From assembly GCA_030601745.1 (NCBI GenBank), contig JAUWBI010000034.1:1-34910 (forward strand): a DNA stretch of 34,910 nucleotides, given 5' to 3'. The stretch is from Phycisphaerae bacterium. Its GTDB lineage: Bacteria; Planctomycetota; Phycisphaerae; Sedimentisphaerales; Anaerobacaceae. Below the pieces are notes generated by a model, which saw nothing but the letters and a program-made list of their open reading frames with translations, did no database searches and was not told the origin of the DNA. The translations under genes were made by a program, and so were the position numbers. Below, piece by piece: positions 7,544 through 15,889 of the stretch (the stretch's first letter is position 1; every line of letters begins with the position of its first letter).

Positions 7544-8824
7544 ATGAAGGTTTTCATGTTGGGCTGGGAGTTTCCGCCGTTTATCAGCGGCGGGCTGGGA
7601 ACGGCTTGCTACGGACTTACCAAGGCGATGGGCCAGCTTGGCATAAAAGTAACCTTTGTTCTGCCGAAAATGGTCGATAGCAAATATGCTACCCACGTGA
7701 ATCTGCTGAGCTCTGATTCCCAGATGTCCGTAGGCACCTTGAAATTCGGTGAGCTAAAGAACGTAGCATTTCGCACTATCAACTCGCCGTTACAGCCGTA
7801 TTCGACCCCCGGCGTTTACCAGCGGCGAATCGAAGAAAAATTGAGACAGAAACAGGACGGCATCGTCGGCACAGACGGCGCTGTTTTCGGCGGAATTGAC
7901 TACGGCAGCAATATGTACGCCGAGGTCCAGCGTTATGCTGCGGTTGCGGCCCAATTAGCTGGAGATGGGCAGTTTGACATTGTTCACGCACATGACTGGA
8001 TGACCTATCCTGCGGGAATTGCGGTGTCGGCAATGAGCGGAAAACCGCTGATTGTGCACGTGCATTCGACAGAATTCGACCGCAGCGGCGAGAATATCAA
8101 CCAGATGATTTATGACATCGAGCGGGAGGGTCTGCACACGGCTGATAAAGTAATCGCTGTTAGCTATTTTACCCGCAATACTATAATCGGTCGATATGGT
8201 ATTAGCGGTGAAAAAGTTGAAGTGGTGCATAACGGCGTGGAACGCAACGGTAATTGGTCTTTGGCCGAAACCGGTATCGACAAAGACGAGAAAATTGTTT
8301 TGTTCTTAGGCCGAATTACTATGCAAAAAGGCCCGGAGTACTTTCTCCACGCAGCCAAGAAGGTCCTTGAGGTGATGGATAATGTCAAGTTTGTTATGGT
8401 CGGCGCCGGCGATTTAATGCACCGGGCGGTTGAAATGGCGGCAGAGCTCGGCATCGGGCACAAGGTGCTCTTCACGGGCTTTTTGCGCGGCGAAGACGTC
8501 CGGAAGATATATAAAATGGCTGATTTATATGTGATGCCTTCGGTATCAGAACCGTTTGGGATTGCGCCTCTGGAGGCGTTGGAAAACGATGTGCCTGTCA
8601 TAATAAGCAAGCAAAGTGGTGTATCAGAAGTTTTGAAGCATGCTCTGAAAGTGGACTTCTGGGATGTCAATGAGATTGCCAACAAGGTCGTAGCGGTACT
8701 GAAGCATCCGCCGTTGGAGGTAATGCTGCGAAATTACGGCGGTTTTGAGGTGAGAAGACTACGATGGAAAGACAGCGCGCGGAAGTGTGCGAAGATTTAT
8801 GAAGAGGCACTGGTTGCAGTTTGA
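7544..8824 (+). CDS. Glycogen synthase-like glycosyltransferase (GT4/GT5 type, GT-B fold)
   Basis: 426 residues; ATG after GGCGGGGATAAT. The N-terminal Rossmann domain opens MKVFMLGWEFPPFISGGLGT, the nucleotide-sugar synthase pattern with the GG loop of starch/glycogen synthases (GT5). FDIVHAHDWMT is also typical. The C-terminal domain has FLGRITMQKGPEYF and the EX7E signature EPFGIAPLE (Glu336 and Glu344). The length is shorter than classical GlgA (about 475) and closer to GT4 members. Next to GH57 and GH133 genes on the same strand it most likely elongates an intracellular alpha-1,4-glucan from ADP- or UDP-glucose; the donor cannot be read from the sequence. The following gene starts 54 nt downstream, so it is the likely first gene of a three-gene operon. 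Confidence 0.88.
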   Translation: MKVFMLGWEFPPFISGGLGTACYGLTKAMGQLGIKVTFVLPKMVDSKYATHVNLLSSDSQMSVGTLKFGELKNVAFRTINSPLQPYSTPGVYQRRIEEKLRQKQDGIVGTDGAVFGGIDYGSNMYAEVQRYAAVAAQLAGDGQFDIVHAHDWMTYPAGIAVSAMSGKPLIVHVHSTEFDRSGENINQMIYDIEREGLHTADKVIAVSYFTRNTIIGRYGISGEKVEVVHNGVERNGNWSLAETGIDKDEKIVLFLGRITMQKGPEYFLHAAKKVLEVMDNVKFVMVGAGDLMHRAVEMAAELGIGHKVLFTGFLRGEDVRKIYKMADLYVMPSVSEPFGIAPLEALENDVPVIISKQSGVSEVLKHALKVDFWDVNEIANKVVAVLKHPPLEVMLRNYGGFEVRRLRWKDSARKCAKIYEEALVAV

Positions 8825-8878
8825 CCGTCATGCGTCCTGCGTGACGCGTTGTGGGTAATACGCAATACGAGATGCGAT

Positions 8879-10078
8879 ATGGCTTCGGTATGTTTCTATT
8901 TTCAAGTGCATCAGCCCGTTCGATTGAGGCACTATACGGTATTTGACAAAAACGACCAATATTTTGACGATTATAAAAATGCTTCCATCTGCAGGAAGGT
9001 GGCAAATAAATGTTATCTCCCCGCCAATCGATTGCTTCTGGATATAATACGCAGATTTGATGGTAGATTTAGAGTAGCATACAGTATAACCGGCGTGTTG
9101 CTGGAGCAGCTTCTTTCGTTTTCGCCGGAAGTTATGAGCACTTTTGATGCCCTGGCGGAAACCGGCTGCGTGGAGTTTCTGGCTGAAACTTACTATCACA
9201 GCTTGAGTTTCTTATACTCGCGCGATGAATTTGTGGAGCAGGTGAACAAACACATCGAAACTATTGACTATCTTTTTGGCCAAAAGCCGCGGGTATTTAG
9301 AAATACGGAGCTGATATACAATAATGATTTGGCTGCCCTTATTGAGTCGATGGGCAACTTCGATGCAATAATGACCGAAGGAGCAGACCACATCCTGGGC
9401 TTGCGAAATCCCAATTTTGTCTATCGTCCCAAAGGCTGCAGCAAGCTAAAGCTCCTGCTGAAAAACTATTCCCTCAGTGATGATATTGCCTTTAGATTTT
9501 CCAATCGTGATTGGTCGGAATGGCCTTTGACAGCGGATAAATTCGCTCGATGGATAAACGATGTCAATGGCAACGGCAACGTAGTCAACCTGTTTCTGGA
9601 TTATGAAACATTCGGCGAACACCAATGGAAGGACACAGGCATATTCGATTTTATGCGGCATCTGCCGGAAAAGATTCTAAAGCATCCGGACAACGATTTC
9701 AAAACCCCCGGCGAGATAGCTCAATCTTATGAGCCCGTCGACACGGTTGATGTGCCGCATCTGATAAGCTGGGCCGATACCGAGAGGGACCTCTCGGCCT
9801 GGCTTGGAAACGCAATGCAATCCAATGCCATTCATGAGCTTTATCGGCTTGAAAAGAAAATCAAGAAAACAGGCGACGAAAGAATCATCGCAGACTGGCG
9901 CAAACTGCAGGCATCAGACCATTTTTATTATATGTGCACAAAATACTTTGCCGACGGTGATGTACATAAATACTTTAATCCGTATGACTCACCTTACGAC
10001 TCTTATATAAACTTTATGAATGTGTTGGATAATCTCCACAGCCGTTGTTCCAGGCAGCGTGTAGCGTATAGCGTTTAG
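8879..10078 (+). CDS. GH57 family alpha-amylase / alpha-glucan enzyme
   Basis: 399 residues from the ATG at 8879; an in-frame TTG at 8849 would add ten residues encoded by repeat-like sequence and is less likely. Family landmarks: VHQPVRLR near the N-terminus (region 1), RNTELIYNND with the expected nucleophile Glu144, and LFLDYETFGEHQ with the expected acid/base Asp241. GH57 enzymes act on alpha-1,4 or alpha-1,6 glucan bonds (amylase, 4-alpha-glucanotransferase or branching); this one is short and resembles the alpha-amylase-type members found beside GT4/5 and debranching genes. It is cytoplasmic, with no signal peptide. The last residues (RVAYSV) are encoded by a repeat-like GCGTGTAGCGTATAGCG run, so the C-terminus seems to have been captured from intergenic repeat DNA. 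Confidence 0.88.
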   Translation: MASVCFYFQVHQPVRLRHYTVFDKNDQYFDDYKNASICRKVANKCYLPANRLLLDIIRRFDGRFRVAYSITGVLLEQLLSFSPEVMSTFDALAETGCVEFLAETYYHSLSFLYSRDEFVEQVNKHIETIDYLFGQKPRVFRNTELIYNNDLAALIESMGNFDAIMTEGADHILGLRNPNFVYRPKGCSKLKLLLKNYSLSDDIAFRFSNRDWSEWPLTADKFARWINDVNGNGNVVNLFLDYETFGEHQWKDTGIFDFMRHLPEKILKHPDNDFKTPGEIAQSYEPVDTVDVPHLISWADTERDLSAWLGNAMQSNAIHELYRLEKKIKKTGDERIIADWRKLQASDHFYYMCTKYFADGDVHKYFNPYDSPYDSYINFMNVLDNLHSRCSRQRVAYSV

Positions 10079-10166
10079 CGATTTCCAATTTTCGATTTTC
10101 AATCGGTAGTCGACAATCGGAAATCGACAATTATTCCTATCTGCCATTTTTCTTTGGAGTAAAGTT

Positions 10167-12359
10167 GTGTTGACACTGCAAAAAGCTAACGACACAGCGA
10201 TTGTATCGATATTAACCAAGGATGAGCCAATTGAGAATTTATTGACCAAAGAATGGCTGTTAACTAATGAGCGTGGTGGCTACGCATCATCAACAATTGT
10301 CGGCTGCAATACCAGAGGGTATCACGGCCTGCTCGTCGGCTCGCTTAACCCGCCGGCCAACAGGATAATGGCGCTGGCCAAATGCCTGGAGATGGTGATA
10401 TCTAAAGGCAAGGTGTTTAATCTTTCAACCTTTGAATTCAGCGACAAATTCGCACCGGAAGGTTTCACATATCTTGTGCAATTCCGTCGGGATACCGGAC
10501 TGCATTTTGATTATGAATTGGAAAAACTTGAACTGACTAAATCGGTATATCTTCTCCGTGATACCGATACGGTTGTGCTGGTGTATGATTTTATCCGCAT
10601 TGGAGAACCGGTGGAATTCGTTTTGCGTCCATTTATTGGCTTGCGTGATTTTCACATGCTGCAGAAATCTTACGCTTTGTTATGTTCGACCTGGCTGGGG
10701 CATAGTTTGCTGATTCGCCATGATACACCGGACAGTTGTGGATTGTTTTTGAGCTGTCCGGCTGCGAACTTCGAAAAGGACGAGCAATGGTGGTTTAATT
10801 TCGTATATCGTAATGATAAACAAAGGGGCCAGGATTTTGCCGAAGATTTGTGGGCGCCCGGCTTTTTTAAGTGCCGGATAGATTCGCCGACCAGGGTTGT
10901 TTTCTGGGCAAACTTGAGCCCGTCCTGGGCGGGCTGCAAGCCTGAGCAGTTTATAAATGCCGATATTGATGCGGTTTGCGAAGATTTGCGCAGGCACCAG
11001 GAAAGCGTAAAACGTAAAGCGAGAAGCGTAAAACCTAAAGCGAAGAGCCAAAAGCGACCCCTGCCAGCGACAAGCAGGGGTGTCGTTCCCGCGAAAGCGG
11101 GAACGCAATACGCAATACGGGATACTCAATATGAGATACTTTGTTTAGCTTCCGACCAATTTATTGCAAGGCGTCAAATAAACGGGGCCGGCGAGCACAC
11201 ACACAGAACCACTATTTTAGCCGGCTTTCCGTGGTTTGCAGACTGGGGTAGAGACACTTTTGTAGCCTTGCCGGGTTTACTGCTCTCGACCGGCAGGTTC
11301 GACGAGGCAAAGTCGGTTTTGACCAGCTTTGCCCAGGCGGCGGATGAGGGTATGATTCCGAATCGCTTCGATGAGCGCAGCGACACCGCCTACTTTAACA
11401 GTGTCGATGCTTCTCTCTGGTTTATCAACGCAGCTTTTCAATACTTAAATGCTACGGGTGATTCAAAAACCTTCACGCAGCAGCTTCTGCCGACAATCCG
11501 CTGGATTATAGACTCTTACCACAATGGAACGCGGTTTGGTATTTGCGCTGATTCCGATGGGCTTATAACCGCAGGCAATGACCAAACGCAGCTGACCTGG
11601 ATGGATGCCAAATATGACGGCGTTGCTTTTACGCCTCGGAATGGAAAAGCGGTCGAGGTTAACGCCCTGTGGTACAATAGTCTTTGCTGTCTTGCCCAAT
11701 TTTATGCCGACCGGGGATTCCCATTTCGCAAAAAGTCGCAAAACAGCGTGCCCCGGAATATGGAGGACGCAAAGCATTATAAATCTATGGCAGATAAAGT
11801 TGGGGCTGCTTTCTGCGAATTATTCTGGAGGGACCCCGCCTTGCGGGAATCCAATGAGAAGTGCGGTTACTTAAACGATCGCATTCTGCCCGACGGTTCA
11901 GCTGATGCAACGATTCGGCCGAACCAGATATTTGCCGTTTCACTTCCGTTTTCATCGCTGCCGCTTCGGCAGCAAAAGTCAGTGGTGGATACAGTGCAAA
12001 AAGACCTCCTGACACCATACGGCCTGCGAACGTTAAACGTTCAGGATGGTTGTTACAAAGGGACATATACGGGCACGCAGCAACAGAGGGATGAGGCTTA
12101 TCACCAGGGCACAGTTTGGCCGTATCTGATAGGGCCGTTTGTGGAAGCATACTTGAAGGTCAATGGATTCAGCCGAAAAAGCAAGAAAAAGGCGGCTGAG
12201 TTTATCCGGCCTCTGATGCAGCATCTGACCGAGGATGGATGCCTCGGGAGTGTCTCAGAGATATTCGATGGTGATGCCCCTCATACGCCGAGAGGGTGCA
12301 TCGCTCAGGCCTGGAGCGTGGCCGAGTTGATAAGGGTGTATCGGTTGATAAACGATTAA
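10167..12359 (+). CDS. Glycogen debranching enzyme (amylo-alpha-1,6-glucosidase, GH133) with repeat-derived linker
   Basis: 730 residues; GTG start with GGAG 7 nt upstream (an adjacent TTG is the alternative). The N-terminal domain shows KEWLLTNERGGYASSTIVG and NTRGYHGLLV, the classic debranching-enzyme opening. The catalytic (alpha/alpha)6 domain starts near residue 330 with AGFPWFADWGRDTFVALPG, then DGLITAGNDQTQLTWMDAK, VNALWYNSL and YHQGTVWPYLIGPF. Role: hydrolysis of alpha-1,6 branch points of glycogen in the cytoplasm, completing the set with the GT and GH57 genes. Odd: residues about 279-325 (11002-11142) lie exactly between the two domains and are encoded by stacked intergenic-type repeats (VKRKARSVKPKAKS, VVPAKAGTQYAIRDTQ). 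DPALRESN near residue 556 also comes from a degenerate CCCCGC/GCGGG hairpin. Confidence 0.92.
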   Translation: MLTLQKANDTAIVSILTKDEPIENLLTKEWLLTNERGGYASSTIVGCNTRGYHGLLVGSLNPPANRIMALAKCLEMVISKGKVFNLSTFEFSDKFAPEGFTYLVQFRRDTGLHFDYELEKLELTKSVYLLRDTDTVVLVYDFIRIGEPVEFVLRPFIGLRDFHMLQKSYALLCSTWLGHSLLIRHDTPDSCGLFLSCPAANFEKDEQWWFNFVYRNDKQRGQDFAEDLWAPGFFKCRIDSPTRVVFWANLSPSWAGCKPEQFINADIDAVCEDLRRHQESVKRKARSVKPKAKSQKRPLPATSRGVVPAKAGTQYAIRDTQYEILCLASDQFIARRQINGAGEHTHRTTILAGFPWFADWGRDTFVALPGLLLSTGRFDEAKSVLTSFAQAADEGMIPNRFDERSDTAYFNSVDASLWFINAAFQYLNATGDSKTFTQQLLPTIRWIIDSYHNGTRFGICADSDGLITAGNDQTQLTWMDAKYDGVAFTPRNGKAVEVNALWYNSLCCLAQFYADRGFPFRKKSQNSVPRNMEDAKHYKSMADKVGAAFCELFWRDPALRESNEKCGYLNDRILPDGSADATIRPNQIFAVSLPFSSLPLRQQKSVVDTVQKDLLTPYGLRTLNVQDGCYKGTYTGTQQQRDEAYHQGTVWPYLIGPFVEAYLKVNGFSRKSKKKAAEFIRPLMQHLTEDGCLGSVSEIFDGDAPHTPRGCIAQAWSVAELIRVYRLIND
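11002..11142 (+). repeat. Composite repeat island inside the debranching-enzyme gene
   Basis: Three repeat types lie in tandem and in frame. First, two AGCGTAAAAC units (about 11004-11034), a core also seen at 31953 and, inverted, near 19868. Second, a hairpin CCCCTGC (11058-11064) / GCAGGGG (11074-11080). Third, a perfect 9-bp hairpin CGTTCCCGC/GCGGGAACG with a GAAA loop (11084-11105), followed by CAATACGCAATACGGGATAC phrases. A related GAAA-loop hairpin lies at 31812-31831. The island holds no stop codon in the gene's frame. Confidence 0.8.
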
Positions 12360-12360
12360 C

Positions 12361-12383
12361 CCCGCCCCTGCGGCAGGGGCGGG
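12361..12383 (+). repeat. GC-rich hairpin repeat (CCCCGCCC family), intergenic copy
   Basis: Perfect 10-bp stem CCCGCCCCTG / CAGGGGCGGG with a CGG loop, starting one base after the debranching-enzyme stop. No T-tract follows, so a terminator role is uncertain. The same type with a CGG loop is found in coding sequence at 12814-12836 and 22236-22258. Confidence 0.8.
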
Positions 12384-12526
12384 ATTAAAGATTCAAAATC
12401 GCTTTGCTGTAATTTTTTCAGGTGCAAACAGGCCCGAAATTTCGCACAATTTTCTCAAGTGGGTTTTGTATAAACTGCTTGGGACAGGAATTTATTCTTC
12501 ATAGGTGATTGTCAGGGGCAAGAACT

Positions 12527-13741
12527 GTGAATCGCTCAAAGATTCTCTGGGTGGCAGTGGCTACCACCTTCGTTGGGGTGTTTGCTTATTCTTTCGTAAT
12601 CCGATGCCATAAATTGGCAAAGCCGGCCAATCATACCGAAGTTGCAGCTCTGGCAAAGCCGCCGAAGGTGGCCGGGAAATCTCGCGAGTCAGACGAAGTA
12701 GCCGGGAAAGAGGTATCTGTAGTTACTGAAAGCGATGCTTTCGCGCGTTCTGTAAAGCACAGTGTCCCCACCCTTCTAATTCAATCGAGTATTAATGGCG
12801 GCCCCCGGGTGAACCCCGCCCCTCGGAGGGGCTGGGTGAAAAGTACGGCGATTTATCCCTTGAAAGGGCAGAAAGTTGCGTTGAAAGTCGAAAAAGTTTC
12901 TGGAGGCAAGATAAGATGGTATCAGATTATCCCCGACACTTCAAAGATTTATAAGAATGCGAATTTGCCGTGGGAGAAGGACGCATATAAATGGGTCGGG
13001 TTGGCCAAGATAGATTATCACAGGAAAGAATTGACCGGATTTCGAGGTCGTTGGCAAATAGAGCCATTTGACAACGAAAGTAATACACAGGTTCGAGATA
13101 AAGAATCATCCTGGTTTCGCTCCTTATGGAACAAGGCAACAAATTCCAGGTTCTATCACGAAGACGTTGGCAGTTTCTGGTTTCAGGCGGAAGTTAAAAA
13201 AGAAGGTGTAATTTACAGGTCCCCCGGGATTGAAGATTCTGATAAAAAGGGACTGTCTCCGAAGGTATTTCGAGTCTCGATAAGGGATGGAGAGGGCTAC
13301 ATTGGATATCTGACTTCCTTTTTTAACGTGCCGGCATTATTTGGCTCGGTCACGTATCAAAGCAATAATTACATCGGGGTGGATTGCGCCGATGTGCTGG
13401 TAGCGGCCTATGGCAAATGGAAAAACAAACCGATTGAAAAAAATTACAATGTAGCGATGTTAGTCAGACAATGGCCGAAAGTTGGGGAATTTGACCTGTT
13501 GGAAGGGACTCCTGACAGGGAGTTAAAGTGGGGAAGAGACATCCGTCCGGGCTATTTTATAGCTGTCCGGTATAGGGGCTGTAAGCAATATCAGCATATT
13601 GGTGCTCTTTTCAGCGATGCGAACCAGAATGGAGTTCTGGATGGGGGCGACCTTGTCATTCACGCCGGGCCGGTGCCCCTTCATTGTTCGTATCTAAGAG
13701 AAGGCAACTTCGACGGTCATATTGTCATTCTACAGCCCTGA
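12527..13741 (+). CDS. Exported protein with C-terminal NlpC/P60-like cysteine-peptidase module
   Basis: About 404 residues from GTG 12527 (AGGGG 8 nt upstream); an in-frame TTG at 12509 is an alternative. An N-terminal hydrophobic anchor (KILWVAVATTFVGVFAYSFV) is followed by a low-complexity linker, where NPAPRRGW is encoded by a GC-rich hairpin repeat. The middle is probably a beta domain. The C-terminal third contains NNYIGVDCADVLVAAYG and KQYQHIGALF, a Cys...His arrangement in the order of NlpC/P60 or DUF1175-like papain-fold peptidases, and then SDANQNGVLDGGD, a DxNxNGxLDxxD loop like EF-hand or dockerin calcium sites. Inference: a periplasmic, membrane-anchored cell-wall or protein hydrolase. 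The family name is tentative. The upstream gene ends 167 nt away, so it may have its own promoter. Confidence 0.7.
   Translation: MNRSKILWVAVATTFVGVFAYSFVIRCHKLAKPANHTEVAALAKPPKVAGKSRESDEVAGKEVSVVTESDAFARSVKHSVPTLLIQSSINGGPRVNPAPRRGWVKSTAIYPLKGQKVALKVEKVSGGKIRWYQIIPDTSKIYKNANLPWEKDAYKWVGLAKIDYHRKELTGFRGRWQIEPFDNESNTQVRDKESSWFRSLWNKATNSRFYHEDVGSFWFQAEVKKEGVIYRSPGIEDSDKKGLSPKVFRVSIRDGEGYIGYLTSFFNVPALFGSVTYQSNNYIGVDCADVLVAAYGKWKNKPIEKNYNVAMLVRQWPKVGEFDLLEGTPDRELKWGRDIRPGYFIAVRYRGCKQYQHIGALFSDANQNGVLDGGDLVIHAGPVPLHCSYLREGNFDGHIVILQP
12814..12836 (+). repeat. GC-rich hairpin repeat (CCCCGCCC family) inside a coding region
   Basis: CCCCGCCCCT (12814-12823) and AGGGGCTGGG (12827-12836) pair over 10 bp with one mismatch around a CGG loop. 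It encodes NPAPRRGW of the NlpC-like protein linker. It belongs to the same family as 12361-12383 and 22236-22258. Confidence 0.7.
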
Positions 13742-13817
13742 ATGCTCAATCCGGTTGAAGTCGCCAATTCCTGAAAAGGAGCCTATTTTTTGTTTTTCCT
13801 GCGCTTTGCCAAAAATA

Positions 13818-13826
13818 TGGTATAAT
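13818..13826 (+). promoter_or_regulatory. Extended -10 promoter for the coiled-coil gene
   Basis: TGGTATAAT matches an extended -10 (TGn plus perfect TATAAT). It lies about 48 nt before the ATG at 13874, leaving a leader of about 40 nt. No good -35 hexamer is present, as expected for an extended -10 promoter. Confidence 0.6.
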
Positions 13827-13873
13827 GTATGCAGTAGTTGCAAAGTAACCGAATAGTTTTGGAGGTTAGAACA

Positions 13874-14734
13874 ATGAAAAACATAATAGCCGTAAGCACA
13901 GGAGCATTTATATTAGTTATCGCCTTTAGCTGCTGTCATTCAGATTTGTATGCGCAAACAAGCCGAAGCCTAAAACCTGCTGAAACAGAACGAAGAGCTT
14001 CCGAAACTCTCACAAAAAGTACAAGGCCGAGAGCGAGAACGGATTTTGTAAGAATGGCAAATTTCTATCTAAGGGATGGAAAGCTCGTGTTTGGAAAGCT
14101 GGTCTCGGAAGAGAAAAATAAAATCACCATCGAACGACTGGATGAAAGCAGGATTGTTGTATCCACTTACAGTAAAAGAGAAATCGACTCCAGGACACTG
14201 CAGGTCAAAAACATAGCTGAGGCCGCGTACTATATGGAGCTTGCTGAGTATTTTTCCGGCAGAACGTGGGACTTCAGGGACGACATGGACGATTTTATTC
14301 AGGCAATTCGCTGCTGTGAGAGGGCCAAACGGTCTTTGGCCGAAACCGAAGGCCCGGACTCTGAGAAAATCGACGAAATAAATAAAAAGATAGAGCATCT
14401 GCAGGCGGACAGGCAGGTCTGGACAAGAGAGGTAGAATCCCGGGCGAAACTAAAGAAACTCGAGTTTGAGGCGACGATTGAAACAAGGCTCAAGGAGCTT
14501 GAGGATAAGGTTAATGCAAGCAGCCAGCAGATTGATAAAATCGTAACGGATATGAAGGACAATTACCAGAAACTCGAAAGAAGTATTTCCGAAATAGATC
14601 AAGGCATATCCCGGCAATTAAATATACTCGAGGAACGGATTGAAGCCAATAGAAGGCTAATTGACCCGTGGGGTCTGTCGTATCCGAGGTATCGTTATCC
14701 CAGGCGCTATTACAGGCCTGGTGATATCCCTTAG
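13874..14734 (+). CDS. Exported coiled-coil protein with SH3-like N-terminal domain
   Basis: 286 residues from ATG 13874, chosen for GGAGG 8-9 nt upstream; a TTG at 13838 is in frame but has no support. Signal peptide (IIAVSTGAFILVIAFSCCHSDLYA). Residues about 55-110 (YLRDGKLVFGKLVSEEKNKI) look like a small SH3/Sm-like beta barrel. From about 155 to 265 the sequence is a long charged coiled coil (EKIDEINKKIEHLQ, TRLKELEDKVNASSQQIDKI). The tail is Tyr/Arg/Pro-rich (YPRYRYPRRYYRPGD). No enzymatic motif is visible. A structural or scaffold role in the periplasm is inference. Its promoter is separate; the SDR gene follows after 71 nt. Confidence 0.75.
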   Translation: MKNIIAVSTGAFILVIAFSCCHSDLYAQTSRSLKPAETERRASETLTKSTRPRARTDFVRMANFYLRDGKLVFGKLVSEEKNKITIERLDESRIVVSTYSKREIDSRTLQVKNIAEAAYYMELAEYFSGRTWDFRDDMDDFIQAIRCCERAKRSLAETEGPDSEKIDEINKKIEHLQADRQVWTREVESRAKLKKLEFEATIETRLKELEDKVNASSQQIDKIVTDMKDNYQKLERSISEIDQGISRQLNILEERIEANRRLIDPWGLSYPRYRYPRRYYRPGDIP

Positions 14735-14805
14735 TCTGGGTTCACATTTTGCCGGTGCTAAATGCGGGCAAGTGAGTTCTGTTTTAGTTGGCCAAGTGAA
14801 TAGTC

Positions 14806-15747
14806 ATGTCTGGAAGACAAACGCACGCAGTCACCGGCGCATTCGGATACTCTGGAAAATACATTGCGCGGCGGCTATTGGATAGAGGTTACAATGTCAG
14901 GACACTTACCAATTCAACACATCGCCGGAACCCTTTCGGGGATGAGATAGAAATACACCCATTCAACTTTGATAATCCGGAAAGGCTCACCGAGTCACTA
15001 AAGGGAGTATCCGTCCTGTACAACACGTACTGGGTCAGATTCAACCACAAGACGTTTACTTTTGCCTCTGCTGTGCGAAATACGATTACACTGTTTAATT
15101 GCGCAAAACAAGCGGGTGTCGAACGGGTCGTGCATATCAGCGTAACGAATCCATCAGAGCAATCGCATCTTGAGTACTTCCGCGGGAAAGCAACGGTTGA
15201 GAAAGCATTACAGGAATCCGGTATTTCATACTCCATCCTGCGCCCAGCCATATTTTTTGGAAAAGAGGACATTCTAATCAACAACATTGCCTGGGTTCTC
15301 CGCAGGTTCCCCGTATTCGGCGTGTTTGGTGATGGCAGTTATCGGCTTCAGCCAATTTACATTGATGACCTTGCAAAGTTGGCGGTTGAGCAGGGTGAGA
15401 ACAGAGAGAACATAATCATTGACACTATTGGCCCGGAAACATTTACGTATAAAGGTCTCGTTCAGGAAATTGGCAAAATCATCGGAAAGAAAAGATTGAT
15501 TATATCTATTCCACCAACAGTTGGTTATGTTGTTGGAAGCATCATCGGCAAGATAATCGGCGATGTTCTCATTACTCGTGAGGAGATTGAAGGAGTTATG
15601 GCCGGTCTATTATATGTGGACTCGCCACCGGTGGGAGAAACCAGACTTGCAGATTGGATGAGGGAAAATGCTGAATCACTTGGAAAACATTATGCCAGTG
15701 AACTGGCTCGCCGAGGAGATAGACTGCGTGAATACTCGGCCCTATAG
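14806..15747 (+). CDS. Atypical short-chain dehydrogenase / NAD(P)-dependent epimerase-like protein
   Basis: 313 residues. The N-terminal glycine loop TGAFGYSG (10-17) is the TGxxGxxG NAD(P) pattern of extended and atypical SDRs. VERVVHISVTNPSE is the beta-5 strand and EYFRGKATVEKAL carries a Tyr-x3-Lys pair at the catalytic position. SYSILRPAIFFG and QPIYIDDLA match the NDUFA9/NmrA-like group. Members act as sugar epimerases, quinone-related reductases or redox-sensing cofactor binders; the substrate cannot be chosen here. No strong ribosome-binding site precedes the ATG. It faces the ADP-ribosylglycohydrolase gene tail to tail with a 142-base gap that contains no clear terminator. Confidence 0.85.
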   Translation: MSGRQTHAVTGAFGYSGKYIARRLLDRGYNVRTLTNSTHRRNPFGDEIEIHPFNFDNPERLTESLKGVSVLYNTYWVRFNHKTFTFASAVRNTITLFNCAKQAGVERVVHISVTNPSEQSHLEYFRGKATVEKALQESGISYSILRPAIFFGKEDILINNIAWVLRRFPVFGVFGDGSYRLQPIYIDDLAKLAVEQGENRENIIIDTIGPETFTYKGLVQEIGKIIGKKRLIISIPPTVGYVVGSIIGKIIGDVLITREEIEGVMAGLLYVDSPPVGETRLADWMRENAESLGKHYASELARRGDRLREYSAL

Positions 15748-15889
15748 ATTCCTTCCGCTGCCACCACGCAAGGCAGGTGAGACAGTCCAATTCTTGGGCT
15801 GTTCAAGACTCGCCGGCTTCTGCCCTCCTTTTTCGATAGCTACGGGTTAGCAGTGTATCGCGGTTGACGTCTTAACCGGCAAATCAAAG

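Noticed and set aside
12361-12383. GC hairpin as terminator of the glycogen operon
   Set aside because: Strong stem but no T-tract; the same hairpin type occurs inside genes, so it is better called a repeat.
15748-15889. Terminator between the convergent SDR and ADP-ribosylglycohydrolase genes
   Set aside because: An 8-bp ACAGTCCA/TGGGCTGT hairpin exists but has no T-tract on either strand.
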